Source of the DNA: an uncultured Bacteroidota bacterium
GTDB lineage: Bacteria; Bacteroidota; Bacteroidia; Chitinophagales; Chitinophagaceae
DNA: 64,000 nt
Assembly: GCA_903831575.1 (NCBI GenBank)
Contig: CAIKYB010000034.1
Span: 42,493-106,492 of the forward strand
Direction of reading: 5' to 3'
Below the pieces are notes generated by a model. It was not told the origin of the DNA and did not search any database. It worked only from the letters and a program-made list of their open reading frames with translations. The translations under genes and the position numbers were made by a program. Below, piece by piece: positions 37,215-46,330 of this stretch (the stretch's first letter is position 1; the number at the start of each line of letters is the position of its first letter).

Positions 37215-38309
37215 ATGAAAAATTTATCAGTTGCCATCCTTCTTTTTTCATTATTTGTATTGTCTTGTAAAAAAGAGGAAAATATAGTTTCAACTCCCCA
37301 TCCTGTAAATGATGTTATTTATTTTCCTCCGACAAACTCTTCCGTTTGGGACACGACATCGCTTGCTTCTTTAAACTGGAATACAACAGAGCTGAATAAT
37401 TTGTATCCTTATCTTCAAAGCAAAAACACAAAGGCATTTATCATTTTAAAAAATGGTAAAATAGTAGTCGAAAAATACTTCGGCACTTTTACTTCTGATA
37501 GCTTATGGTACTGGGCTTCAGCTGGCAAAACAATGACAGCCTTTTTGGTAGGTATTGCTCAGCAGGAAGGCACTCTAAACATCAATAATCGCACTTCACA
37601 ATATATTGGCACTGGATGGACCTCAGCGCCTATCAATAAAGAAAACTTAATCACAGTAAGAAACCAGTTAACGATGACAACGGGTTTGGATGATGCTGTT
37701 GCTGATCCGGATTGTACTTTGCCTTCTTGTTTGATTTACAAAGCAGATGCAGGAACAAGATGGGCCTATCATAATGCTGCATACACTATGTTAGATCAGG
37801 TGGTAGAGAACGCAAGTAGCTTAAGTTATAATAATTACTTCCAGCAAAAAATTAGAAATAAAATAGGCATGAATGGTTTTTGGTATAAATCCACCAACTC
37901 CAATAATGTTTTTTTTAGCAATGCAAGAAGTATGGCCAGATTTGGATTGTTGTTATTAAATAAAGGCAATTGGGATGCTACATCTATTCTGAGTGATACC
38001 AATTATTTTAATCAACAAATTGCAACTTCTCAAAATTTGAATTTGAGTTATGGATATTTAACCTGGCTCAATGGCAAAAACAGTTTTATGGCCCCTACAT
38101 TACAAACTGTTTTTCCAAGTTCATTAATTCCTAATGCCCCCAACGATTTATATGCTGCTTTGGGAAAAAATGATCAAAAAATTTATGTAGTGCCTTCCCA
38201 AAAATTAGTAGTAATCAGAATGGGAGAATCAGCAGGATCCGTTCAATTTGCTTTATCAGGTTTCGACAACGAATTATGGGGGAAATTAAAGACTATCATT
38301 AATTACTAA
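37215..38309 (+). CDS. Serine hydrolase lipoprotein, class C beta-lactamase-like
   Basis: This 364-residue protein has a lipoprotein signal with C18 after FVLS. The serine-hydrolase motifs are present: S102-A-G-K105 (SxxK), Y185-H-N187 (YxN), and GKN near residue 320 in the place of the KTG/HxG triad. These enzymes act as D,D-peptidases or esterases as often as beta-lactamases, and resistance should not be assumed. It would be anchored in the outer or inner membrane facing the periplasm or surface. A C-rich, G-free tract follows its stop codon. Confidence 0.85.
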   Translation: MKNLSVAILLFSLFVLSCKKEENIVSTPHPVNDVIYFPPTNSSVWDTTSLASLNWNTTELNNLYPYLQSKNTKAFIILKNGKIVVEKYFGTFTSDSLWYWASAGKTMTAFLVGIAQQEGTLNINNRTSQYIGTGWTSAPINKENLITVRNQLTMTTGLDDAVADPDCTLPSCLIYKADAGTRWAYHNAAYTMLDQVVENASSLSYNNYFQQKIRNKIGMNGFWYKSTNSNNVFFSNARSMARFGLLLLNKGNWDATSILSDTNYFNQQIATSQNLNLSYGYLTWLNGKNSFMAPTLQTVFPSSLIPNAPNDLYAALGKNDQKIYVVPSQKLVVIRMGESAGSVQFALSGFDNELWGKLKTIINY

Positions 38310-38385
38310 TCAACCATTCAACCCTCAACCATTTTCAACAACCCTTCACCCAACTCCTAAACCAACTCCTTCTCCATCACATAAT
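38292..38385 (+). other. G-free, C/A-rich tract at the end of the serine hydrolase gene
   Basis: The plus strand has no G for 94 bases, spanning the stop codon at 38307-38309, the 47-bp convergent gap and the last codons of the GNAT gene opposite. It repeats CAACC and TTCAACA words. It is similar in kind to the tracts at 13039-13100 and 34768-34885. Confidence 0.5.
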
Positions 38386-38788
38386 GCGAAATACCCACTT
38401 CAATGAATTCATCACCATTTACTTTATATCCTAGTTTCTCATAAAAGCCAATTGCTGTATTACGTGAGTGCATAATCATGTATCGAAATCCCTTATCTCT
38501 TGCTAAATTTTCTGCAAAAGACATAATTGATGCTCCAATACCTCGTAATTGCATGTCTTGCTGAACCGCCATTTGTCTAAGTCTGATTCTGCTTTCATCT
38601 AGTTTACACAGGACGCAGCAGCCCAGCATTTCATCGTCATCGAACGCTGCAATCAGTATTTCATCTTTTTCCTGTTGCAGCTCTTGTTCTGTAAACGAAA
38701 GTCCAAGTGGTGTCCTTAGAATTTGTCTCCTTAATTCAATCATCTGCTGGTATTCAGGTGTACCAAAATCTATTTGTTTTAAACCCAT
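38357..38788 (-). CDS. GNAT family N-acetyltransferase
   Basis: This 143-residue enzyme has the GNAT acetyl-CoA-binding motif QQDMQLRGIGASIMSFAENLARDKG (Q/RxxGxG/A) near residues 75-95, followed by MIMHSRNTAIGFYEKLGYKVNGDEF, the typical beta6-beta7 end. It resembles the ElaA/YjcF-type group. The substrate, small molecule or protein, is not evident. It is convergent with the serine hydrolase gene and divergent from acpP. Confidence 0.87.
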   Translation of the reverse strand: MGLKQIDFGTPEYQQMIELRRQILRTPLGLSFTEQELQQEKDEILIAAFDDDEMLGCCVLCKLDESRIRLRQMAVQQDMQLRGIGASIMSFAENLARDKGFRYMIMHSRNTAIGFYEKLGYKVNGDEFIEVGISHYVMEKELV

Positions 38789-38917
38789 AGTTCAAGCATT
38801 TATTTATTTTGGCTAATTTTTACCAGCTCAATATACGTATTTTCTAGTATCGACGTGGTCTTCAGGGCGAAATTTAAAAGGTCTTCAAAAATAAAACTCA
38901 TGGTTTGAGAGTATTTC

Positions 38918-38947
38918 TTTGTAATTAAATCAAAAAGTATATTTTTG
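38918..38947 (+). promoter_or_regulatory. Bacteroidota-type promoter for the acpP-fabF-rnc-gpsA cluster
   Basis: TTTG at 38918-38921 and TATTTTTG at 38940-38947 are separated by 18 nt and match the -33/-7 pattern. The -7 box ends 27 bp before the acpP start. Confidence 0.6.
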
Positions 38948-38974
38948 CAATCGTATTAACCAAATTATACTATC

Positions 38975-39211
38975 ATGTCAGACATTGCAACAAGAGTAAA
39001 GAAAATTATTGTTGACAAATTAGGTGTTGATGAAGCCGAGGTAACTCTTGAAGCTTCATTCACTAATGATTTAGGTGCCGATAGCTTGGACACCGTTGAA
39101 TTAATCATGGAATTTGAAAAAGAATTTAATATTTCCATTCCTGATGAACAAGCTGAAACTATTACTACAGTAGGACAAGCTGTTACATACTTGGAAGGAA
39201 ATGCCAAGTAA
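38975..39211 (+). CDS. acpP: Acyl carrier protein
   Basis: This 78-residue acidic protein has the phosphopantetheine attachment site DSLD with S37 in [18 protein letters not shown]. It carries growing acyl chains in the cytosolic type II fatty acid synthase. It is the first gene of a cluster with fabF (30 bp gap), as in most bacteria. A good promoter precedes it. Confidence 0.97.
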   Translation: MSDIATRVKKIIVDKLGVDEAEVTLEASFTNDLGADSLDTVELIMEFEKEFNISIPDEQAETITTVGQAVTYLEGNAK

Positions 39212-39241
39212 TTCATCTTTTAATTTTCACAGGCAAATCGT

Positions 39242-40495
39242 ATGGATTTAAAGAGAGTAGTCGTTACTGGATTGGGCGCCCTAACTCCATTGGGAAGTAC
39301 TGTTAATGAATATTGGCAGAACTTGGAAAATGGTGTAAGTGGGTGTGACTTTATTCAGCAATTTGACGTTTCTAAATTTAAAACCCGATTTGCTTGTGAG
39401 GTTAAAAACTTTGATCCTACAAATTACATCGACAAGAAAGAAGCGCGTAAAATGGACAGGTATTGTCAGTTTGCAATCGTTGCAACTGATGAAGCTGTTA
39501 AAGATGCGGGGATTTCTAAAGAAAATGTAAATCCTGATAGAGTAGGGGTAATCTTCGGTAGTGGTATTGGAGGTATAGTCACCTTCCAGGAAGAAGTGAT
39601 GAACTTTGCTTCTGGTGATGGCACGCCTCGTTTCAATCCATTCTTTATCCCAAAGATGATTGTTGATATTGCTCCCGGGCAAATATCCATGCGTCATGGG
39701 TTCCGTGGCCCAAATTATGCTGTTGTAAGTGCTTGCGCTTCTTCAACAAACGCCATCATAGATGCCTTCGATAATATTCGTCTTAATAAGGCAGATATTA
39801 TTATTACAGGCGGAAGTGAAGCGGTTATTTGCGCTGCAGGATTAGGTGGATTCAATGCGATGAAAGCCCTGAGCGAAAGAAACGATGACCCTAAAACGGC
39901 CAGCCGACCTTTTGATAAAGATCGTGATGGATTTGTAATGGGCGAAGGTTCCGGAGCATTAGTACTTGAAAGTTTAGACCATGCTTTAGCCAGAGGTGCA
40001 AAAATATATTGCGAAATTGCCGGAGGCGGAGCTACTGCAGATGCTCATCATATTACAGCTCCACACCCGGAAGGATTGGGTGCTAATAATGTCATGCGTG
40101 TTGCTTTGCAAGATGCAGGAATGCAACCTGAAGATATTGACTATATCAATGTTCATGGTACATCAACGCCATTAGGAGATATTGCTGAAACAAAAGCGAT
40201 TCTTAATGTTTTTGGTAACCATGCTTATAATTTAAATATCAGTTCTACCAAAAGTATGACCGGACATTGCTTGGGTGCCGCAGGCGCATTAGAAGCATTG
40301 GCTTGTATTATGGCTGTTACCAAAGATATCGTCCCCCCAACGATTAATCATTTTACCGACGATCCTGATCTTGATGCCAATCTGAATTTCACTTTTGATA
40401 AAGCGCAACACCGTGTGGTGAATGCAGCATTGAGTAATACCTTTGGTTTTGGTGGACATAACGCTTCTGTTATTGTTAAGAAATATCACCCATAG
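39242..40495 (+). CDS. fabF: Beta-ketoacyl-ACP synthase II
   Basis: This 417-residue condensing enzyme has the catalytic Cys-His-His triad: C165 in VVSACASSTNA, His in INVHGTSTPLGD (about 305) and His in KSMTGHCLGAAGALE (about 342). It elongates acyl-ACP with malonyl-ACP and controls the unsaturated/long-chain steps. Length and start MDLKRVVVTGLGALTPLG are canonical. It follows acpP and precedes rnc. Confidence 0.97.
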   Translation: MDLKRVVVTGLGALTPLGSTVNEYWQNLENGVSGCDFIQQFDVSKFKTRFACEVKNFDPTNYIDKKEARKMDRYCQFAIVATDEAVKDAGISKENVNPDRVGVIFGSGIGGIVTFQEEVMNFASGDGTPRFNPFFIPKMIVDIAPGQISMRHGFRGPNYAVVSACASSTNAIIDAFDNIRLNKADIIITGGSEAVICAAGLGGFNAMKALSERNDDPKTASRPFDKDRDGFVMGEGSGALVLESLDHALARGAKIYCEIAGGGATADAHHITAPHPEGLGANNVMRVALQDAGMQPEDIDYINVHGTSTPLGDIAETKAILNVFGNHAYNLNISSTKSMTGHCLGAAGALEALACIMAVTKDIVPPTINHFTDDPDLDANLNFTFDKAQHRVVNAALSNTFGFGGHNASVIVKKYHP

Positions 40496-40582
40496 TATTA
40501 CAACTCCTTCGATACTTTTCTTCATTCCAATTATATTCAACACAAAAAGTATAATTTCGGGCAAATTCATTTATAACTTATT

Positions 40583-41293
40583 TTGCGATTTTTAATCAAC
40601 TTTTTCAAAACCGATAACGAGCTTAAATCTTTTAAGTACCAGCTCCAAAATATACTTGGCTTCTCTCCAACAGATATTGCTTTGTATAAAACAGCACTGA
40701 GTCATCGTTCCGTTCGTGAAGGTGCGGATGAAAATAATGAAAGACTCGAATTTCTTGGAGATGCCGTATTAAGTTCCATTGTAGCACATTATTTATTTAG
40801 AAAATACCCATACAAAGGGGAGGGCTTTCTTACTGAAATGAGGAGCAAGATGGTAAACAGACAAAAGATGAATGAGATCGCCTTAAAAATGGGACTCAAA
40901 AAAATAACGATTTATAATAAACTTGATAATGCACTCCGGATTTCTCAAATATTCGGAAATTCTCTCGAAGCATTGATTGGCGCAGTTTATTTAGATAAGG
41001 GGTATAATAAAACTCAAAATTGGGTGGAAAAATATATTATCCTTCCTTATCTTTTTATAGATGATTTAGAAGGTATTGAAATCAATATCAAAAATAAACT
41101 TTACGGCTGGGCAAATAAAAATGGTAAGAATGTAGAATTTGTAACACTTGATGAGCAAGTTGAAAATGGACGCAGATTGTTCACTATTGCCTCTACAGTT
41201 GATGGTCAAATTATTGCTCAAGCCAAAGGGTATAATAAAAAAGATGCTGGCCATCTCGCTGCTCAATTGGCTGTGGAGAAACTAGGGCTGTAA
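40583..41293 (+). CDS. rnc: Ribonuclease III
   Basis: This 236-residue double-strand-specific RNase has the signature NERLEFLGDAVL (about 52-63), the downstream catalytic residues in NSLEALIGAVYLDKGY, and a C-terminal dsRNA-binding domain (KNKLYGWANKNGKNVEFV...AKGYNKKDAGHLAAQLAVEKL). It processes rRNA precursors and other structured RNAs. The start is a TTG at 40583; the next in-frame Met is deep inside the catalytic domain, so a non-ATG start is real here. Placement after fabF is common in bacteria. Confidence 0.95.
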   Translation: MRFLINFFKTDNELKSFKYQLQNILGFSPTDIALYKTALSHRSVREGADENNERLEFLGDAVLSSIVAHYLFRKYPYKGEGFLTEMRSKMVNRQKMNEIALKMGLKKITIYNKLDNALRISQIFGNSLEALIGAVYLDKGYNKTQNWVEKYIILPYLFIDDLEGIEINIKNKLYGWANKNGKNVEFVTLDEQVENGRRLFTIASTVDGQIIAQAKGYNKKDAGHLAAQLAVEKLGL

Positions 41294-41328
41294 TTGATAA
41301 ATCGCTTAATCTTGTTAAATATTCTTTT

Positions 41329-42369
41329 ATGCAATTTGGAATAATAGGAAGTGGAAGCTGGGGTACCGCACTGGCAAAAATGCTGACCGATAATGGACAA
41401 TCTATTCATTGGTGGAACCGAAGTGAAACGGCTATCGCTCAATTCAAAGAAAAAGCACATAATCCCAATTATCTTTCTGCTGCAAGATTTAATCTTAGCC
41501 GTTTAACGTTTTCATCAAATGTGCAAGAGGTCATTAAGGCATCAGATGTCTTAGTAATTGCTGTTCCTTCTGCTTATATTTTTGACATCCTTAGTTCCTT
41601 ACCCAAAGATATTTTTAATGGAAAAAAAATCCTTTCTGCCATAAAAGGAATTTTACCCGAAAAGAATTTATTACTTCATGAATTTCTCTATCAACAATTT
41701 GATTTTTCTCTTGAAAATTATTTTGTTGTTTCAGGCCCTTGTCATGCTGAAGAAGTTGCCTCAGAAAAATTATCTTATCTGACTTTCGCAGGAAATGATG
41801 AATCAATGACAAAGACCCTCTCCACTTTTTTTGAAACGACTTATATCAAAACAGTTGTCAATAAAGATGTCATCGGTGTGCAATATGCAGCCGTGCTTAA
41901 GAATATTTATGCCTTAGGCGCAGGCATTGCTCATGGGCTGGATTATGGAGATAATTTTTTAAGTGTGTTAATCGCGAACAGTGCAGATGAAATGGCGGGC
42001 TTTCTAAGAAAGGCAGGAATTATCAACGCTGAAGTTGGTTATCTGGAACATGGAATTTCAAAAAATAAAGAAACAACACACCATAATTATGCAGCATCAG
42101 TTTATCTGGGTGATTTGCTCGTAACCTGCTATTCCTTATTTAGCCGAAACAGAACTTTTGGCACCATGATTGGAAAAGGATATTCCGTTAAAGCTGCACA
42201 ATTAGAAATGAATATGGTTGCAGAAGGGTATAATGCGAGCAAATGCATTTTTGATATTAACCAGAAGTTTCTTGCTGAAATGCCCATTGCACAAGCAGTG
42301 TATGAAATTTTATGGAAAAGCATTTCTCCGGCAGAAGGATTTAAAGCTATTGAGGAAAACTTAATTTAA
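41329..42369 (+). CDS. gpsA: Glycerol-3-phosphate dehydrogenase [NAD(P)+]
   Basis: This 346-residue enzyme has the N-terminal Rossmann motif GSGSWGTALAKML (7-19), the ISAIKGI-like block (KILSAIKGILPE), SGPCHAEEVA, and the catalytic lysine region AAVLKNIYALGAGIAHGLDYGDN. It reduces dihydroxyacetone phosphate to sn-glycerol-3-phosphate for phospholipid synthesis. It closes the acpP-fabF-rnc-gpsA run (36 bp after rnc) and is convergent with hemW, with stop codons 7 bp apart. Confidence 0.95.
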   Translation: MQFGIIGSGSWGTALAKMLTDNGQSIHWWNRSETAIAQFKEKAHNPNYLSAARFNLSRLTFSSNVQEVIKASDVLVIAVPSAYIFDILSSLPKDIFNGKKILSAIKGILPEKNLLLHEFLYQQFDFSLENYFVVSGPCHAEEVASEKLSYLTFAGNDESMTKTLSTFFETTYIKTVVNKDVIGVQYAAVLKNIYALGAGIAHGLDYGDNFLSVLIANSADEMAGFLRKAGIINAEVGYLEHGISKNKETTHHNYAASVYLGDLLVTCYSLFSRNRTFGTMIGKGYSVKAAQLEMNMVAEGYNASKCIFDINQKFLAEMPIAQAVYEILWKSISPAEGFKAIEENLI

Positions 42370-42376
42370 AATGGAG

Positions 42377-43516
42377 TTATAGTTTAGTAAAAAATAAATC
42401 TGCAGCAATTCCATCTGCAAATAATTTCCCTTCTTTGGAAAGTAATAGGTTGTTTCCTGCTTTTATGATTTTTCCATTAAGAAAATATTTCTCGCATTCG
42501 TTCAAAAAAGCCTGCGTATTTTTTTCTCCAAATTTTAGATTAAAATTTCTCCAATCAATTCCATCTTTCGTTCTCAATCCCGTCATGATATATTCATTGA
42601 TCTGCTCCGTTTCGGTAAGTACCTCTTCTTCAAAATCGACTATATTTTTGGAAAGTGATTTGATATAATTTTCGTTATTGGCCACATTCCATCTTCTTTT
42701 ATTTTCTCCGTTGTAGGAGTGTGCCGAAGGCCCAAATCCATAATAAGATTTCCCTTGCCAGTAACTGCTGTTGTGTTTGCTTCTCTTTCCCGGCTTAGCA
42801 AAACTGCTGATTTCATAATGTTCATAACCAGACTCCGCTAAACTATCCATGATAATCAAAAATTGGTCAGCTTGTTTTTCTGCATCAATTCCAATCATTT
42901 TTTTAGATGCTATAAAATGATGTAAGGCAGTCTTCGGTTCAACAGTTAATGCATAACAAGAAAGATGAGCAATGTTTTTTTGAACGAGAAGGGCTATATT
43001 TTTTTTCAAATCATCATCAGTTAAAAAGGGACTGCCGAAAATCAGATCAACAGAAAAATTACTAATGCCCGCTTCGAAAATCTCATCTATACTTCTTAAA
43101 GAATCTTTTGCACTATGTGCTCTGTTCATCCATGCCAACTCTTCTTCCTGGAAGGATTGAACCCCCAAACTCAATCTGTTGATGCCAAGTGACATCCACT
43201 CTTTTACACTGGCGGTGCTGATATCGTCGGGATTGGCCTCCAGCGTTATTTCTGCATCTTTTGTAATAGTGAATTTTTTATGCAGTGTATCCATTATTGA
43301 GGCCAGCTGTTCTACACTCAGCAAACTTGGTGTGCCTCCTCCAAAATAGATGGTTTCAATAGGTTCGTTTAAGGAAATAAAATCTTTTTGTACTAAAATC
43401 TCTTTTTTTATACTCCCCACCATATCTTCTTTCATTCCCATTTGAGTGGAAAAATGAAAATTGCAATAGGTGCATGCTTTTTTACAAAAAGGAATATGAA
43501 TATAAATACCCGCCAA
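42377..43516 (-). CDS. hemW: HemW-like radical SAM protein
   Basis: This 379-residue protein belongs to the HemW/HemN-like radical SAM family. The iron-sulfur motif is C11-KKA-C15-TY-C18, followed by FGGGTPSLL, SLGVQSFQEEELAWMNRAH and DLIFGSP. HemW homologues are haem chaperones that lack coproporphyrinogen oxidase activity; the distinction rests on the spacing around the cysteine motif and an absent fourth Cys (HemN has CxxxCxxCxC, here the position after C18-N is F). It is divergent from the Omp85-like gene. Confidence 0.9.
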   Translation of the reverse strand: MAGIYIHIPFCKKACTYCNFHFSTQMGMKEDMVGSIKKEILVQKDFISLNEPIETIYFGGGTPSLLSVEQLASIMDTLHKKFTITKDAEITLEANPDDISTASVKEWMSLGINRLSLGVQSFQEEELAWMNRAHSAKDSLRSIDEIFEAGISNFSVDLIFGSPFLTDDDLKKNIALLVQKNIAHLSCYALTVEPKTALHHFIASKKMIGIDAEKQADQFLIIMDSLAESGYEHYEISSFAKPGKRSKHNSSYWQGKSYYGFGPSAHSYNGENKRRWNVANNENYIKSLSKNIVDFEEEVLTETEQINEYIMTGLRTKDGIDWRNFNLKFGEKNTQAFLNECEKYFLNGKIIKAGNNLLLSKEGKLFADGIAADLFFTKL

Positions 43517-43557
43517 AGATTGTAGTTTTACATTATCGTAACAAAGAAAATTTCTGC

Positions 43558-45378
43558 ATGCAATTTAACCTTAATGAAAGGATAAAGAAAATCTTATTGC
43601 TGTTTATAGCAGGAGCTATCTATTGTACTGTTGTTGCACAGGAAAATAAATCTACACAAGATTACAGATTGATTATTCAGTTTATCGATAAAGACAGCAG
43701 TTTTCCATTTGCTCAATTGAAATTAGCAAACACATTTAATAATCAAGAACATTTATGGGATTACATTCAAAAATTACCCGCATTGCTTGCCGCAAAAGGT
43801 TACCCAACTTCCTCGGTTGATAGCGTTAGTAGAAATAATCTAGAAACAACAATAAAACTCTATCTGGGACTCAAGTATCATTTCGCAAAATTGAATTATT
43901 CTACCTTAGATAAAAATGAAAAAAATGTGGTGGATTTATTGCAACAAAAAGATAAAAACAAGGGAATGCCATTTTTTAAAATAGCAGCTATTGAACAAGC
44001 GCTATTAACTTATCACGAAAATAATGGCTATCCTTTTGCAACAGTTTTTCTTGACAGCGTTTCGATTGAAAAAGATTTGATTAATGCTTCATTAAAAGTG
44101 AATAAAGGCGTTTTTTATAAAATAGATAGTATAATAATTAGAGGAAAAGCGAAACTCAACAACGGTTTTTTACAACGGCATTTGAGTATACACAACAATA
44201 GCCCTTATGACAAAGAGAAATTATTCCAAGTAGATAAAAAAATCAATGAATTACCCTATCTGAAAGTCCTTCAGCCATCAGATATTACCCTCTTAGGTAC
44301 AGGCGCAATATTAAATTTGTATTTACAGAAAAAGAAAAGCAGTCAGTTTAATTTTCTTTTAGGGCTGCAACCAGCGTCATCCAATAATAATAAACTTCAA
44401 CTAACCGGAGACCTTAATCTAGATTTAAAAAATTTATTTGCATCTGGAGAGAACATTCTTTTGAAATGGCAACAATTACAACCACAATCCCCTCGTCTTC
44501 AAATTGGTTTCTCAAAACCATATATTTTCAAATCTCCATTCGGCATTGATATGTTATTTGAATTGTTCAAAAAAGATTCGACATTTTTACAAGTCAATGC
44601 ACAATTGGGGGTACAATTTTCTATATCAAATTATCAATCTGGAAGGATATTTATGCAATGGCAAAACAGTAGTTTGCTGTCAGGAGCCATTGATACTTTG
44701 AGGGTAAAATCCGAAAAAAGACTTCCATCAAATATCGATGTAAATTCAACTAATCTGGGATTGACCTACGAATGGAATAATACTAATTATAAAATCAATC
44801 CCAAAAATGGGAATGAATTGAATCTAACTTCAATGATTGGTATAAAAACATTAAAGCCCAATAATGAAATATTAGCTATTAAAGACAATGCTTTCAATTA
44901 TGCAGGCCTGTATGACTCTTTAAAATTTAAAACTTACAACATCTGCATCAAGCTCTCCGCTGCTCATTATTTCTCAATTGGAAAATCATCAACAGTTAAG
45001 GCTGCTGTTCAAACAGGAACGATATTAAGTCCCGATATTTTTCGTAATGAATTATTTCAACTTGGAGGATACAAAGTAATGAGAGGGTTTGACGAAGAGA
45101 GTATTTATGCGACTCAATATGGAGTTTTTACTGCAGAATATCGTTTATTGTTCAGTACAAATTCTTACTTATCTTTTTTTACTGATTGGGGTGTTACTAA
45201 AAATAAATATCAAACAATTGATGTCAGTAATCGATTTTTTGGAGCAGGGATTGGCCTCCTTTTTGAAACAAAATCAGGGGTGTTTAATTTGAATTATGCT
45301 ATTGGGAAGCGAGATGACGTAAGATTTAATTTGAGAGAGGCGTCTAAAATTCATTTCGGTTATGTTAATTACTTTTAA
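43558..45378 (+). CDS. Omp85/TamA-like outer-membrane protein with POTRA domains
   Basis: This 606-residue protein has an N-terminal signal segment (KKILLLFIAGAIYCTVVAQ), then about 230 residues of POTRA-like beta-alpha-alpha-beta folds (GVFYKIDSIIIRGKAKLNNGFLQRHLSIHNNSPYDKEKLFQVDKKI), and a C-terminal 16-strand-type barrel ending FRN-ELFQLGGYKVMRGFDEESIYATQYG...GIGLLFETKSGVFNLNYAIGKRD and FGYVNYF with a terminal Phe. The G-x-R-G-F/D motif (MRGFDEES) is the hallmark Omp85 lid region. It inserts or translocates proteins at the outer membrane. The ATG at 43558 gives the plausible signal; an upstream ATG at 43474 overlaps hemW. Confidence 0.85.
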   Translation: MQFNLNERIKKILLLFIAGAIYCTVVAQENKSTQDYRLIIQFIDKDSSFPFAQLKLANTFNNQEHLWDYIQKLPALLAAKGYPTSSVDSVSRNNLETTIKLYLGLKYHFAKLNYSTLDKNEKNVVDLLQQKDKNKGMPFFKIAAIEQALLTYHENNGYPFATVFLDSVSIEKDLINASLKVNKGVFYKIDSIIIRGKAKLNNGFLQRHLSIHNNSPYDKEKLFQVDKKINELPYLKVLQPSDITLLGTGAILNLYLQKKKSSQFNFLLGLQPASSNNNKLQLTGDLNLDLKNLFASGENILLKWQQLQPQSPRLQIGFSKPYIFKSPFGIDMLFELFKKDSTFLQVNAQLGVQFSISNYQSGRIFMQWQNSSLLSGAIDTLRVKSEKRLPSNIDVNSTNLGLTYEWNNTNYKINPKNGNELNLTSMIGIKTLKPNNEILAIKDNAFNYAGLYDSLKFKTYNICIKLSAAHYFSIGKSSTVKAAVQTGTILSPDIFRNELFQLGGYKVMRGFDEESIYATQYGVFTAEYRLLFSTNSYLSFFTDWGVTKNKYQTIDVSNRFFGAGIGLLFETKSGVFNLNYAIGKRDDVRFNLREASKIHFGYVNYF

Positions 45379-45427
45379 AATTGTTCAACAAAGCGAAGTA
45401 TTTTTGCTTAATAATTAATTCATAAAA

Positions 45428-46303
45428 TTGAGAGTACTTTCCTTCATACTTTTTATTGCACTTTTGCAATTCCCTATACTGTCTTTTTCCCAGCAATCGG
45501 TAGAGCATTTGTTAATTAGGGATACAATAAAAAATAAGGCAATTGTTGAAACAAAGAATTTAAAATCAATTAATCAAGTTGTTGATGCTAATTATCTCTT
45601 AGATGCTAATTCAAGTTCAATAGCTTTTTCACAGCAAGAGCATATTAACAATAGCGTTCAATCTCTATTTTATTTTATTGTTTCGTTATTTCTATTACTA
45701 GGGTTGTTAAAGGTAGCGTTCAATAAATATTTCAACAACATGATCAGAGTTTTTTTCAATACTTCATTACGCCAAAGTCAACTTTCCGACCAATTGTTAT
45801 TAGCAAAATTACCATCACTTCTATTTAATATTTTATTTTTTATCATTGCCGGCTCATATGTTTTTCTCTTGATTAATGAAATCAAATCAATACAGGAAAG
45901 CTATTGGCAGAGTTTGTTCTATTGTGTAGTTTGCTTCCTTATTATTTATCTTACAAAGTATATTGTCTTGTTAATCTCAGGATGGTTGACAGGATATAGG
46001 CAAGAAGCAGAGAACTACATTTTCATTGTTTTTTTATCAAACAAAGTACTTGCCTTTTTTTTATTACCCATGATAGCTATCATTGCATTTGCGGATAGTG
46101 ATGTAAGTTATATCGTAAAAATATTGTCTTATATCGCCATCGCTTTTATGGTATTGTTAAGATATACAAGAGCCTTCGGAGTTTTGAATCATAATTTGAG
46201 TATCACTAGGTTTCATTTTTTTTTATACATTATAGGAGTGGAAATATTGCCTATTTTCCTTATTTACAAGACCTTAATGGTTTTTATAAATAAAAGTTTG
46301 TAA
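45428..46303 (+). CDS. DUF4271 membrane protein
   Basis: This 291-residue protein begins with a signal peptide-like stretch (MRVLSFILFIALLQFPILSFS) and has about six further membrane helices (near 75-95, 128-148, 160-185, 202-225, 232-250 and 262-285). It fits the DUF4271 family, which is restricted to Bacteroidota and commonly sits just upstream of hemD, as here (27 bp). Function unknown. The start is a TTG at 45428; the next Met is beyond the first helix. A T9 run in the gene (from 46216) is noted. Confidence 0.8.
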   Translation: MRVLSFILFIALLQFPILSFSQQSVEHLLIRDTIKNKAIVETKNLKSINQVVDANYLLDANSSSIAFSQQEHINNSVQSLFYFIVSLFLLLGLLKVAFNKYFNNMIRVFFNTSLRQSQLSDQLLLAKLPSLLFNILFFIIAGSYVFLLINEIKSIQESYWQSLFYCVVCFLIIYLTKYIVLLISGWLTGYRQEAENYIFIVFLSNKVLAFFLLPMIAIIAFADSDVSYIVKILSYIAIAFMVLLRYTRAFGVLNHNLSITRFHFFLYIIGVEILPIFLIYKTLMVFINKSL

Positions 46304-46330
46304 TTTTGCACCATCATTTGATAACTAAGC

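Noticed and set aside
37215..38309. Beta-lactamase resistance gene
   Set aside because: SxxK and YxN motifs are shared with D,D-peptidases and esterases, and the third motif is GKN rather than KTG; no basis for a resistance claim.
46216..46224. T9 run in the DUF4271 gene as a second slippage site
   Set aside because: It lies late in a membrane protein, slippage there gives no obvious useful product, and it serves better as a control for the dnaX run.
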